Source: Sphingomonas sp. (GTDB lineage: Bacteria; Pseudomonadota; Alphaproteobacteria; Sphingomonadales; Sphingomonadaceae). Taken from it: DNA of 64,000 nt. The translations under genes and the position numbers were made by a program. The stretch covers positions 1 through 64,000 of the forward strand of contig JAFOMG010000024.1 of the NCBI GenBank assembly GCA_017418975.1. Direction: 5' to 3'. How positions within the stretch are numbered: position 1 is the stretch's first letter; every line of letters begins with the position of its first letter. Positions 18,151 through 25,253 of this stretch are shown here, piece after piece. Below the pieces are notes generated by a model. The model was not told the origin of the DNA. It saw nothing but the letters and a program-made list of their open reading frames with translations, and searched no databases.

Positions 18151-19263
18151 ATGACCGCGCCGACCGGAAAGCATGACTTTGCGCGCCAGGCCGCGCCCAC
18201 CGTCTCGGCGGGCTATGCCGGTTATCTATGGCGCTTCGCCGTGGCGCGCGGCGCCGATGCGGCCGAGCTGGCGCGGCGATCGGGGATCGATCCCGCCGGC
18301 CTCGCCGATCCCGACATCCGCGTGCCCTTCGCCCGTTATCAGGCGCTGATGCGCGCCGCGAAGGAGCTTTGCCGCACGCCCGCGCTGGCGCTGCACCTGG
18401 GCGCGGGCAACGACTTTCGCGAATTCTCGGTCGTCGGCCTCATCTGCTATGCCGCGCCGACCATGGGCGAGGCGCTGGCCGAGCTGAATCGCTATGGCCG
18501 GCTCGTCGCCGAGGTCGATCTGGCGATGACCGGCCCGCGCTTCCGGATCGAGCAGCGCGACGGCGGCACCTGGCTGACCGACACGCGCGCCGATCCCAAT
18601 GCCTTTCCCGAGATGACCGAGGCCAGCTGGGCGCGCTTCATCGGCGAGACGCGGCGCCATTTTCCCGATGCGCCCTTCGCGCTGGCCGTGCACGTCACTC
18701 ATGCCGCCCCGGCCCATGCCGCCGAATATGAAGCAGTGCTCGGCGTGCCGGTCACTTTCGCCAGCGATCGCAATGCGATCCGGATCGATCCGTCCTGGCT
18801 CGGCATCGCGCTGCACAATCCCAGCCGCTATGCCTTTGGCGTGCTCAGCGAGCGCGCCGACCGGCTGATGCGCGCGCTGGAGAGCGCCAAGTCGATGCGC
18901 GGCCGGGTGGAAGGCGCGCTGATGCCGATGCTCCACCGCGGCGACGCCACGATGGAGGCCGTTGCCCGCAAGCTCGGGCTGAGCCGGCGCTCGCTCCAGC
19001 GCCGGCTGAAGGACGAGGACAGCGGCTTCGAAGCGGTGCTCGACGCGCTCCGCCACCGCATGGCGCTCAACTATCTGAGCGGCGGGCGAACCTCGGTGAA
19101 CGAAACCGCCTATCTGGTCGGCTTCTCCGATCCCAGCGCCTTCTCCCGCGCGTTCAAGCGCTGGACCGGCACGAGCCCGCGCGGATGGCTGGAACGGGAA
19201 TGCCAGGGTCGCGATGCCTTCGAGAAGCGCCGTCATCCCCGCGCGGGCGGGGATGACGAGTAG
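18151..19263 (+). CDS. AraC-family transcriptional regulator
   Basis: A 370-residue regulator of the OruR/ArgR-like AraC subgroup. The N-terminal half (about 15-210) is the Arabinose_bd-type effector domain. The C-terminal half (about 255-350) has two helix-turn-helix units, with GDATMEAVARKLGLSRRSLQRRL and the family signature VNETAYLVGFSDPSAFSRAFKRWTGTSP. The divergent DUF2306 gene is its likely target. The last dozen residues (KRRHPRAGGDDE) are encoded by a palindromic repeat element whose outer edge nearly coincides with the stop codon, so the native C-terminus has been replaced or extended by a repeat insertion. Confidence 0.9.
   Translation: MTAPTGKHDFARQAAPTVSAGYAGYLWRFAVARGADAAELARRSGIDPAGLADPDIRVPFARYQALMRAAKELCRTPALALHLGAGNDFREFSVVGLICYAAPTMGEALAELNRYGRLVAEVDLAMTGPRFRIEQRDGGTWLTDTRADPNAFPEMTEASWARFIGETRRHFPDAPFALAVHVTHAAPAHAAEYEAVLGVPVTFASDRNAIRIDPSWLGIALHNPSRYAFGVLSERADRLMRALESAKSMRGRVEGALMPMLHRGDATMEAVARKLGLSRRSLQRRLKDEDSGFEAVLDALRHRMALNYLSGGRTSVNETAYLVGFSDPSAFSRAFKRWTGTSPRGWLERECQGRDAFEKRRHPRAGGDDE
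19231..19258. repeat. REP-like palindrome inside the end of the AraC gene
   Basis: Arms of 12 bp (CGTCATCCCCGC and its complement) around a four-base loop. The same palindrome occurs at 52025-52052, 56945-56968 and 62916-62943 in this window. Here it is translated and supplies the last residues of the regulator. Confidence 0.85.
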
Positions 19264-19283
19264 AGTGAGTAAGGCTTCCCCGC

Positions 19284-19685
19284 CTAGTCGAGCCGCACCT
19301 TGCCCCGGCCCGCCTTCACGGCGCTGCGCCCTTTCTTCTCGTCCACGCGCCGCGCCTTGGCTGCCTTGCTCGGCTTGGTCTTGATCCGCCTGGCATCGCG
19401 TTCATACGCCTTGGCGATCAGCTCGGCGACGCGCTCGCGGGCATCGGCGCGATTGGCTTCCTGGGTGCGGAACTTGCGGGCCGTGATCACCAGCTCGCCG
19501 CCCGCGGTCAGCTTGGTGCCGGCCAGCGTCTTGAGCTTCTGATAGGCATAAGGCGCCAGGCCCAGCTTGAACACGTCGATCCGCAGCTGGACGGCGGTGG
19601 CGACCTTGTTGACGTTCTGCCCGCCCGGCCCGGTCGAGGCGAGGAACTTCTCCTCGACGATCGCCTCGTCGGGTATCTCAGCCAT
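19284..19685 (-). CDS. arfB: Alternative ribosome-rescue factor ArfB (peptidyl-tRNA hydrolase)
   Basis: ArfB releases peptides from ribosomes stalled without a stop codon. The 133-residue protein has the catalytic GGQ at residues 21-23 in STGPGGQNVNKVATAVQL and a basic C-terminal tail (KTKPSKAAKARRVDEKKGR), which in the family inserts in the empty mRNA channel. The ATG at 19685 gives the family N-terminus MAEIPDEAIVEEKF. Its first eight bases overlap the end of the pseudouridine synthase gene, so the two are co-transcribed. Absence of a codon-recognition domain distinguishes it from RF1/RF2. Confidence 0.93.
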   Translation of the reverse strand: MAEIPDEAIVEEKFLASTGPGGQNVNKVATAVQLRIDVFKLGLAPYAYQKLKTLAGTKLTAGGELVITARKFRTQEANRADARERVAELIAKAYERDARRIKTKPSKAAKARRVDEKKGRSAVKAGRGKVRLD

Positions 19686-20340
19686 GGCCGAAGCCGGCCC
19701 CGAAACCCGCATTGTGGAAGCGCACCGGCAGCGGGGCGGTGGCGTGGATATCGTCCTTGCCCTCGCGCGGCAGGGTCAGCTCGATGGCGTGCAGCATCAT
19801 CGCCGGCCCGCCCCGGCCATAGACCGGATCGCCCATCACCGGCGCGCCCAGCCCTTCGGCCGCATGCACACGGATCTGATGGGTGCGGCCGGTCTCGGGA
19901 TAGAAGGCGACCAGGCTCCTGCCGCCCTTGCGCTCCATCACCTTGTAGCGCGTGATCGAGGGCTTGCCCCGGGGATCGCCGACCATCCGCCAGCCTTGCT
20001 CGCGCGTCGAGACCTTGGCGAGCGGCAAGTCGATCGTGCCGCTGTCCTGCGCGGGTTCGCCGTCGAGGATCGCCAGATATCGCTTGGCCACGGCCCCGGC
20101 CTCGAAGGCCTGGGCGAAGCGTTTCAGCGCCTTGGGGTTGCGGGCGAGCAGCAGGCAGCCGCTGGTGTCGCGGTCGAGCCGGTGGACGGGCACCGGCAAG
20201 CGCTGGAAACCGAAAGTGAGCTGGTCGAGCAGGTCCTCGAGGCTTTCCGCGCGGTCCCGCGGACGATCGACCGGCAGGCCCGCGGGCTTGTCGATCACCA
20301 ATGCCTCGCCGTCGATGAAGAGCACGCGATCCTTGAACAT
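19678..20340 (-). CDS. RluA-family RNA pseudouridine synthase
   Basis: A 220-residue enzyme that isomerises uridine in RNA. The catalytic Asp56 lies in HRLDRDTSG, with further conserved motifs KRYLAI and the C-terminal GRTHQIRVH. There is no N-terminal S4 domain, as in RluA or the TruC/RluC-short type, so the exact RNA target (23S rRNA or tRNA) cannot be fixed. The ATG at 20340 gives MFKDRVLFIDGEALVIDKPAG, the standard start. It overlaps arfB by eight bases; pairing of a ribosome-modifying with a ribosome-rescue gene is sensible. Confidence 0.9.
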   Translation of the reverse strand: MFKDRVLFIDGEALVIDKPAGLPVDRPRDRAESLEDLLDQLTFGFQRLPVPVHRLDRDTSGCLLLARNPKALKRFAQAFEAGAVAKRYLAILDGEPAQDSGTIDLPLAKVSTREQGWRMVGDPRGKPSITRYKVMERKGGRSLVAFYPETGRTHQIRVHAAEGLGAPVMGDPVYGRGGPAMMLHAIELTLPREGKDDIHATAPLPVRFHNAGFGAGFGHG

Positions 20341-20352
20341 CGCCTGCCCATG

Positions 20353-20382
20353 CCACCGCCGGCGCCGAAGCGCCAGCGGTGG
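20353..20382 (-). other. Stable hairpin with UUCG tetraloop before the pseudouridine synthase gene
   Basis: Thirteen-base arms (one G-U pair) enclose TTCG on the minus strand. It lies just after the stop of the mannan-binding-like gene (20393) and just before the synthase start (20340). There is no T-run, so it is more likely an mRNA 3'-end stabiliser or a rho-dependent end than an intrinsic terminator. Confidence 0.55.
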
Positions 20383-20392
20383 TGGGTTCGGA

Positions 20393-21118
20393 TCAGCGCT
20401 GGAAGCGGATCGAGCAGACCGACTGGCGGCCCTGCACGGTGGTGTGCCAGTTGCCGGTCCATTCGCCGCGCATGTCGCGCGCGGTGTCGCGGCACTTGCG
20501 ATCGGCATCGGACTGGTTCCAGAGCGGGCCGACCTCGATGTCGCGGATCACGCCGCCGGTGCCCCAGCCGCCGCCGTCACCGGGGCGACCGCCACCGGGG
20601 CGACCGCCACCGGGGCGATCCCAGCCGCCGTCGCCGGGGCGGCCGCCGCCGGGACGATCCCAGCCGCCGCCACCCGGGCGGCCACCGCCCGGACGGCCCC
20701 AGCCGCCCTCGCCCCAGCCGCCATTGTCGCCCCAGCCGTTGTTGCGGCGCGGGTCGACGTCGGTGATGCGGTAGAGGAAGCGCGGCGGGCCCGAGCGCGG
20801 CACGCCCGAGATGTCGCCGCGGCGCAGGTCGAGGCGCACGCGGGCGCCGCGCGACGGATCATAGAGGTTGACGGCGTCGCGGCTGCGATTGGTCTCGTCG
20901 AAGCGGTGGATGAGCGTGCCGTCGTCGGCGAACTCGACCCAGCGGCCCGGACGGGTCTCGACAAAGGCGCCGCCGCCGCTGTGGCGGACGCGGCCGACAT
21001 TGTTGCCGTCCACTCGCTGCATGGCGGCGGGCGCGGCGTAATCGGGCGCCGGCGCCGCCGAAGCGGTGGTGCTCAACAGCACCGCGGACAAGGCAAGACA
21101 GGAAACTCGCAGGAACAT
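20393..21118 (-). CDS. Exported Gly/Arg-rich protein with C-terminal mannan-binding-like domain
   Basis: A 241-residue exported protein. The signal peptide ends near LLSTTASAAPAP. A conserved region (about 45-125) holds WVEFADDGTLIHRFDETNR. A low-complexity segment (about 130-190) repeats units of the form WDRPGGGRPG, several in tandem. The C-terminal domain (about 195-241) is similar to the mannan-binding lectin-type fold (GPLWNQSDADRKC ... WTGNWHT ... CSIRF) with two Cys that probably form a disulfide. The repeat may be flexible or surface-binding. A role in binding carbohydrate outside the cell is plausible but not shown. Separate transcription unit; its ATG follows GGGAG. Confidence 0.7.
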   Translation of the reverse strand: MFLRVSCLALSAVLLSTTASAAPAPDYAAPAAMQRVDGNNVGRVRHSGGGAFVETRPGRWVEFADDGTLIHRFDETNRSRDAVNLYDPSRGARVRLDLRRGDISGVPRSGPPRFLYRITDVDPRRNNGWGDNGGWGEGGWGRPGGGRPGGGGWDRPGGGRPGDGGWDRPGGGRPGGGRPGDGGGWGTGGVIRDIEVGPLWNQSDADRKCRDTARDMRGEWTGNWHTTVQGRQSVCSIRFQR

Positions 21119-21271
21119 GATGATTTCTCCCTCTGCTGCAACGGCGGGCCCGTTTTTGGCCCTGTGGACACAACTGCGCAACGACACAGCAATGTGCAAA
21201 GTTGCGTGAGCCTTTCCGCTTGAACCGCGTTTGAACGGGTGACGCCTTTTTTCAGCGTCGCGAGGTTGCGT

Positions 21272-22033
21272 ATGCGTCCTTCGGCCTTGATCCTGCTCTC
21301 GCTCCTGCCGCTGACGGCGCATGCCGGCGACGATGCCGCGCCCCCGCCCGCGCCCGTCGCGCGCCTGTTCAACCATCTCCCCTATGGCGAGGCGGCACCG
21401 GCGGACCTGCAGCCGGTGCCGGGCCTGGCGGGCTGCGTCATGGCACGCGCGGCGGTGCCCGATGTCGAGCGGCTGCTCGCGGCGGCGCGGGCGGAGGGTA
21501 TCGCGCTCGGCGCCCTGTCCTGCTTCCGCTCGATCGCCCATCAGCGCCAGCTGTTCTGCGCGGGGCTGCGCGATTGCGACGGCAAGGCGGCCCTTCGCGC
21601 CCGTTTCGTGGCGCCGCCGGGCTATAGCGAGCATGCCACCGGCTATGCGATCGACTTCGTTCAGCGCGGCGCGGATTGCCGCGCGGCCGAGCAATGCTTC
21701 GCGCTGACCCCGGGCGGGCAATGGCTGATGCGCCGCGCGGCGGCGTTCGGCTTCGAGCTCTCCTTCCCGGCGGGCAACAGGCAGGGCGTGGGCTGGGAGC
21801 CCTGGCATTGGCGCTGGGTGGGTGCGCCCGCGGCCCGTGCCCGCTTCGCCGCCGCGCGGACGAACTTCCCGGCGCCTCCCGCCATTCCGCCCGCGCAAAT
21901 GAAAACGGCGGCCGGACACGAAGTCCGGCCGCCGTCCCTGGAGACCGCGCCAGGAGGGGGAGATTACGCGGTCTCGACTTCGCGGGGGGAAGCCGCGAGC
22001 TTGTTGGCCACCTCGGCGATGCGCCGGCCCTGA
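21272..22033 (+). CDS. VanY-like D-Ala-D-Ala carboxypeptidase, C-terminus overlapping wrbA
   Basis: A 253-residue exported peptidase of the M15B family. After a signal peptide ending near LTAHAGD, the zinc motifs are clear: SEHATGYAIDFV supplies His and Asp, and WEPWHWRW supplies the catalytic Glu and a His ligand. It would trim D-Ala from peptidoglycan stems in the periplasm. The catalytic domain ends near residue 205. The frame then runs on through the wrbA terminator hairpin (21902-21934) and 70 bp into the 3' end of wrbA on the other strand, adding about 40 residues of low similarity. Either this is a real antisense overlap or a frameshift has removed the native stop. Confidence 0.8.
   Translation: MRPSALILLSLLPLTAHAGDDAAPPPAPVARLFNHLPYGEAAPADLQPVPGLAGCVMARAAVPDVERLLAAARAEGIALGALSCFRSIAHQRQLFCAGLRDCDGKAALRARFVAPPGYSEHATGYAIDFVQRGADCRAAEQCFALTPGGQWLMRRAAAFGFELSFPAGNRQGVGWEPWHWRWVGAPAARARFAAARTNFPAPPAIPPAQMKTAAGHEVRPPSLETAPGGGDYAVSTSRGEAASLLATSAMRRP
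21902..21934 (-). terminator. Intrinsic terminator of wrbA, lying within the VanY frame
   Basis: A perfect 12-bp stem (21906-21917 with 21923-21934) with a five-base loop; on the minus strand it is followed by TTTT. It stands 30 bases after the wrbA stop. On the plus strand it is translated as part of the VanY tail. Confidence 0.85.
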
Positions 22034-22590
22034 TAGCGGGCGCCGTCCAGCTCCACTTCGCTCGGCTGGCGGCTGCCGTCGCCGTCCGCGATGGTGGTCG
22101 CGCCATAGGGCGAGCCGCCCTTCACTTCGCCGACGCCGGACTGGCCCTGGAAGCCATAGTCCAGGCCGACGACGGTCAGGCCGAAGTGCAGCAGGTTAGT
22201 GATGATCGAGAAGAGCGTCGTCTCCTGGCCGCCATGCTGGGTGGCGGTCGAGGTGAAGGCGCCGCCGACCTTGCCGTTCAGCTGGCCCTGGAACCAGACG
22301 CCGCCGGCGCGATCCCAGAAAGAAGCCATCTGGCTGGCCATGCGGCCGAACCGGGTCGGCGCGCCGACGATGATACCGTCATAGCTGGCGAGCTCGTTGA
22401 CGTCCTCGAGCACCGCATGGCTGTGGTCGGCGACGAAGCCGGCGGCCTGCGCCACTTCGAACGGCGCGGTCTCGGGCACGCGGCGGACATCCACTTCGGC
22501 ACCGGCGCTGCGCGCGCCTTCGGCAACGGCGTCGGCCATCTTCGCGAGGTGGCCATAGGACGAATAATAGAGGACCAGGATCTTGGACAT
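21964..22590 (-). CDS. wrbA: NAD(P)H:quinone oxidoreductase, WrbA type
   Basis: A flavodoxin-like, FMN-dependent enzyme that makes two-electron reductions of quinones and so avoids semiquinone radicals. The 208-residue product starts MSKILVLYYSSYGHLAKMAD, with the FMN phosphate loop YYSSYGHL. It contains the WrbA insert and the second FMN loop GAPTRFGRMASQM and TSTATQHGGQE. Length matches type IV enzymes. The ATG at 22590 follows AAGGAA. It is on the same strand as the pirin gene, separated by a repeat element. Pirin, WrbA and a LysR regulator grouped together suggest a quinone or electrophile stress response. Confidence 0.95.
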   Translation of the reverse strand: MSKILVLYYSSYGHLAKMADAVAEGARSAGAEVDVRRVPETAPFEVAQAAGFVADHSHAVLEDVNELASYDGIIVGAPTRFGRMASQMASFWDRAGGVWFQGQLNGKVGGAFTSTATQHGGQETTLFSIITNLLHFGLTVVGLDYGFQGQSGVGEVKGGSPYGATTIADGDGSRQPSEVELDGARYQGRRIAEVANKLAASPREVETA

Positions 22591-22608
22591 GACGGTTTCC
22601 TTCGAGTT

Positions 22609-22700
22609 CCCCTCCCGCTGGCGGAAGGGATTGGGAGAGGGGTGATCGTGGCGGGAAGGCCGCACGCCCTCCCCCAGCCCCTCCCGCGAGCGGGAGGGGG
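22609..22700. repeat. Intergenic palindromic element (family A, copy 1)
   Basis: Two roughly 32-base arms rich in CCCTCCC / GGGAGGG form an imperfect inverted repeat with a 24-base spacer. The right arm itself contains a hairpin. Related elements stand at 29937-30060, 34516-34598, 38988-39180 and 49780-49904, always between genes. Confidence 0.7.
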
Positions 22701-22708
22701 GAAGTCGG

Positions 22709-23407
22709 TTACTCGCTGTCGACCAGGACGATCTCGGCGTCCTCGATCGCAGTGATGGTGTAGGCCTTGCCGCTGGCGAGCGCGGCGCCGTCCCGGGCAT
22801 TGACCGGCTCGCCGTCGATCTCGATCCGGCCGACCGCGGGCACCAGATAGGCGTGGCGGCCGGCGCCCACTTCGTGGGTTACGCTCTCGCCGGCCTTCAG
22901 CGTGGCGCCGAGCACCCGGGCATCGGCCCGGATCGGCAACGCGTCGGCATCCTCGGCAAAGCCGCTCGCCAGGGTGACGAACCGGCCCGAGCGATCGCCC
23001 TTGGGGAAAGGCTTGGCGCCCCAGCTCGGCTGGCCGCCCCGCTCGCGCGGCATGATCCAGATCTGGAAGAGCGTCGTCGTCTCCGGCTCGAGATTATATT
23101 CGGCATGGCGCACGCCGGTGCCCGCGCTCATCACCTGGACGTCGCCCGCGCCGGTGCGGCCCTTGTTGCCCATCGAGTCCTGGTGCGTGATCGCGCCCCG
23201 GCGGACATAGGTGATGATCTCCATGTCCTGGTGCGGATGCGGCGGGAAGCCGGCACCCGCGGCGATCTCGTCGTCGTTCCAGACGCGCAGCGCGCCCCAG
23301 CTCATGCGGCTCGGGTCATAATAGTCGGCGAAGCTGAAATGATGCCGCGCATTGAGCCAGCCATGGTCGGCATGGCCAAGCGTCTCAAAGGGTCTCTTGT
23401 CGATCAT
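22709..23407 (-). CDS. Pirin family protein (quercetinase-like bicupin)
   Basis: A 232-residue bicupin. The N-terminal cupin has the metal ligands in PPHPHQDMEIITYVRRG, followed by the pirin signature TAGDVQVMSAGTGVRHAEYN-like stretch (here GAGDVQVMSAGTGVRHAEY). The second cupin is shorter and lacks clear ligands. Bacterial pirins include quercetin dioxygenases (YhhW type) and regulators of pyruvate metabolism; which applies here is open. The ATG at 23407 follows AGGAGG at about ten bases. The upstream 146 bp shared with the divergent gene at 23554 hold a palindrome that may be a LysR operator. Confidence 0.9.
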   Translation of the reverse strand: MIDKRPFETLGHADHGWLNARHHFSFADYYDPSRMSWGALRVWNDDEIAAGAGFPPHPHQDMEIITYVRRGAITHQDSMGNKGRTGAGDVQVMSAGTGVRHAEYNLEPETTTLFQIWIMPRERGGQPSWGAKPFPKGDRSGRFVTLASGFAEDADALPIRADARVLGATLKAGESVTHEVGAGRHAYLVPAVGRIEIDGEPVNARDGAALASGKAYTITAIEDAEIVLVDSE

Positions 23408-23463
23408 GGGGTGTGAACCTCCTGTGTTGAACAGGAAGATAGGCGGCAGGATCGCACGGTAAA

Positions 23464-23493
23464 TGGAAACGTTGGAAACCGATCGTTTCCCAA
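23464..23493. promoter_or_regulatory. Palindromic operator candidate between pirin and the 23554 gene
   Basis: GGAAACG and CGTTTCC form an inverted repeat, and an inner pair TTGGAAAC / GTTTCCCAA overlaps it. The element lies between two divergent starts and fits the kind of T-rich dyad bound by LysR proteins; a LysR gene starts about 670 bp away. No other regulator gene is close. Confidence 0.4.
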
Positions 23494-23553
23494 GACTTCC
23501 GTTCGGGGCGAAAGCTGCTAGACTGGGCCGGCCCACCGCCGAAAGCAGCCGTC

Positions 23554-24138
23554 ATGCCGCATGTGCTTCGTCGACTCCTCGCCCCAGCCATCCTGCTCGT
23601 CCTGCCCGCCACCGCGCTGGCGCAGCGGGCCCCGGTGCCGACGATCTGCCCGGCCGCGACGACGCCGGATGGGGACGGGCAGAAGGATTTCGATTGGGAG
23701 ATCGGATCCTGGACGACGCACCTCAAGCGCCTGAAGAGCCCGCTCTCGGGCTCGACGACCTGGGTCGAATATCGCGGCACCAGCGAAGTGCGCCCGGTGA
23801 TGGGCGGGCGGGCCAATCTGGTGGAGCTCAAGGTCGAGGGGCCGGCGGGCCGGATCGAGGGCGCCTCGCTGCGCCTCTACAATCCGCACGCCCGCCAATG
23901 GTCGCTGAACTTCGCCAGCGCCGGCGGAGGCGTGCTCACGCCGGCGCCGATCGGCGCGTTCCACAAGGGCTGCGGCGAATTCTATGTGCAGGACAGCTGG
24001 GAAGGGCGCGCCATCCTGGTGCGCTTCGTGATCTCGGACATCACGCCGAACGCGGCGCGGTTCGAACAGGCATTTTCAACCGATGGCGGCAAGAGCTGGG
24101 AATTGAACTGGATCGCCGTCGACACCCGGCGCCCGTGA
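23554..24138 (+). CDS. Exported DUF1579-like protein
   Basis: A 194-residue exported protein with a signal peptide ending near LPATALAQRAP. The mature part starts with the pattern KDFDWEIGSWTTHLKRL, which is typical of DUF1579-like proteins (DFxxGxW), and continues as a beta-barrel-like calycin pattern with strands around TTWVEYRGTSEVRPVMGG and SWELNWIAV at the end. Function is unknown; some members bind hydrophobic ligands. It lies 22 bp before the LysR gene and is probably co-transcribed with it. Confidence 0.7.
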   Translation: MPHVLRRLLAPAILLVLPATALAQRAPVPTICPAATTPDGDGQKDFDWEIGSWTTHLKRLKSPLSGSTTWVEYRGTSEVRPVMGGRANLVELKVEGPAGRIEGASLRLYNPHARQWSLNFASAGGGVLTPAPIGAFHKGCGEFYVQDSWEGRAILVRFVISDITPNAARFEQAFSTDGGKSWELNWIAVDTRRP

Positions 24139-24160
24139 GCGCCAGCAAGAGAAACAACGC

Positions 24161-25117
24161 ATGAAGCTACCGGATTTCGAGGCCTGGGCCGTTTTCGCCG
24201 CGGTGGTGGAACACCGCTCCTTCTCGGGCGCGGCGGACGCGCTGGCAGTGTCCAAGGCAACCGTTTCCAAGGCGATCACGCGCCTGGAGGCGCGGCTCGG
24301 CACCACGCTCTTCCACCGCACCTCGCGCCGGCTGACGCTCACCGACAGCGGCCGCAGCCTTGCCGAACACGCCCAGCGCATCCTGAGCGAAGGCGAGGCG
24401 GCGGAGGAAGCCGCCTTCGAATCCGCCAGCGCGCCCGCCGGCCTGGTCCGGGTCGCGGCACCGCTCACCTTCGGCATCCAGGCGGTGGCGCCCGTGCTCG
24501 CCGACTTCATGAAGCTCTATCCCGGGATCAAGGTGGAGCTCCGGCTTTCCGACGCCTTTGTCGACATCGTCGGGGAAGGGATCGACATCGCGCTGCGCAT
24601 CGCCGAGCTTCCGGACAGCTCGCTGCGCGCCCGCCGCCTCGGGCCGATGGTTGCCCATATCGTCGGGTCGCCCGCCTATTTCGATCGGGTGGGGCGGCCC
24701 CAGCACCCCGCCGACCTCGCACGCCATTCCTGCTTCGTCTACACCAACACCGCCAATCCCGATGTGTGGCGCTTCCGCAAGGCGGGTGGCGAGGAAGCCG
24801 CGGTGCGGGTCGAAGGGCCCATGCGCACCGACAATGGCGACGCCATGCTGCCCGCGCTGCGCGCCGGGCTGGGCGTGGCCCGGCTTCCCGAATTCATGGT
24901 GGGAGACGATCTGGCCAAGGGAAGGCTGGAAGCCGTGCTCGACGAATGGTCGGCCAGCGCGTCCGGGCTCCACCTGCTCACCCCGCCCGGAACGCTCCGC
25001 CCCGCGCGTGTCGAGACGATGATCGCGTTCCTGTCCGAGCAGCTGAAGCGGACTTGCGGCGAGATTCGCGTCGAAAGGACTCGACTCCGTAACGAGAACG
25101 AGTCCCTCCCTAGGTAG
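24161..25117 (+). CDS. LysR-family transcriptional regulator
   Basis: A 318-residue LysR protein. The N-terminal winged helix (about 1-62) contains FAAVVEHRSFSGAADALAVSKATVSKAI and the wing LFHRTSRRLTLTDSGR. The C-terminal effector domain (about 92-300) is periplasmic-binding-protein-like. The 3' end of this gene already carries three GANTC sites that belong to the dense cluster in front of ctrA (one more adjoins the stop). Neighbours suggest control of the quinone reductase and pirin genes. The long antisense frame 24167-25126 is a shadow. Confidence 0.92.
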   Translation: MKLPDFEAWAVFAAVVEHRSFSGAADALAVSKATVSKAITRLEARLGTTLFHRTSRRLTLTDSGRSLAEHAQRILSEGEAAEEAAFESASAPAGLVRVAAPLTFGIQAVAPVLADFMKLYPGIKVELRLSDAFVDIVGEGIDIALRIAELPDSSLRARRLGPMVAHIVGSPAYFDRVGRPQHPADLARHSCFVYTNTANPDVWRFRKAGGEEAAVRVEGPMRTDNGDAMLPALRAGLGVARLPEFMVGDDLAKGRLEAVLDEWSASASGLHLLTPPGTLRPARVETMIAFLSEQLKRTCGEIRVERTRLRNENESLPR

Positions 25118-25196
25118 ATTCCCCACGACTCGTGGATTCAGGCCGGTTAGGGAGAAATTAACCTTTTGCCTTCAGACACGCTTAGGTTAATGAATC
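25063..25196. promoter_or_regulatory. Cluster of eight GANTC (CcrM) sites before ctrA
   Basis: GANTC pentamers start at 25063, 25078, 25083, 25100, 25117, 25127, 25135 and 25192. About 0.5 would be expected in 134 bp of random sequence. CcrM methylates GANTC in alphaproteobacteria, and GcrA reads the methylation state; a GANTC in the Caulobacter ctrA P1 promoter times its firing to fork passage. The cluster spans the end of the LysR gene and the ctrA promoter region. Confidence 0.75.
25147..25161 (+). promoter_or_regulatory. CtrA box upstream of ctrA (autoregulation)
   Basis: TTAG, seven bases, TTAA: seven of eight positions of the consensus TTAA-N7-TTAA. It lies 93-107 bases before the ctrA ATG. 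Caulobacter CtrA controls its own P1 and P2 promoters through such sites, so feedback control is likely here. Confidence 0.6.
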
Positions 25197-25253
25197 GCTC
25201 AGGGCATGCCTTTCATTGGGGCAAGGCAGCCTGCGGGCAAGGGGACTTTGACG

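Noticed and set aside
20560..20720. Tandem short repeats that could look like a CRISPR array
   Set aside because: The units are codon-level repeats of a Gly/Arg/Pro-rich protein segment in frame, without unique spacers or cas genes.
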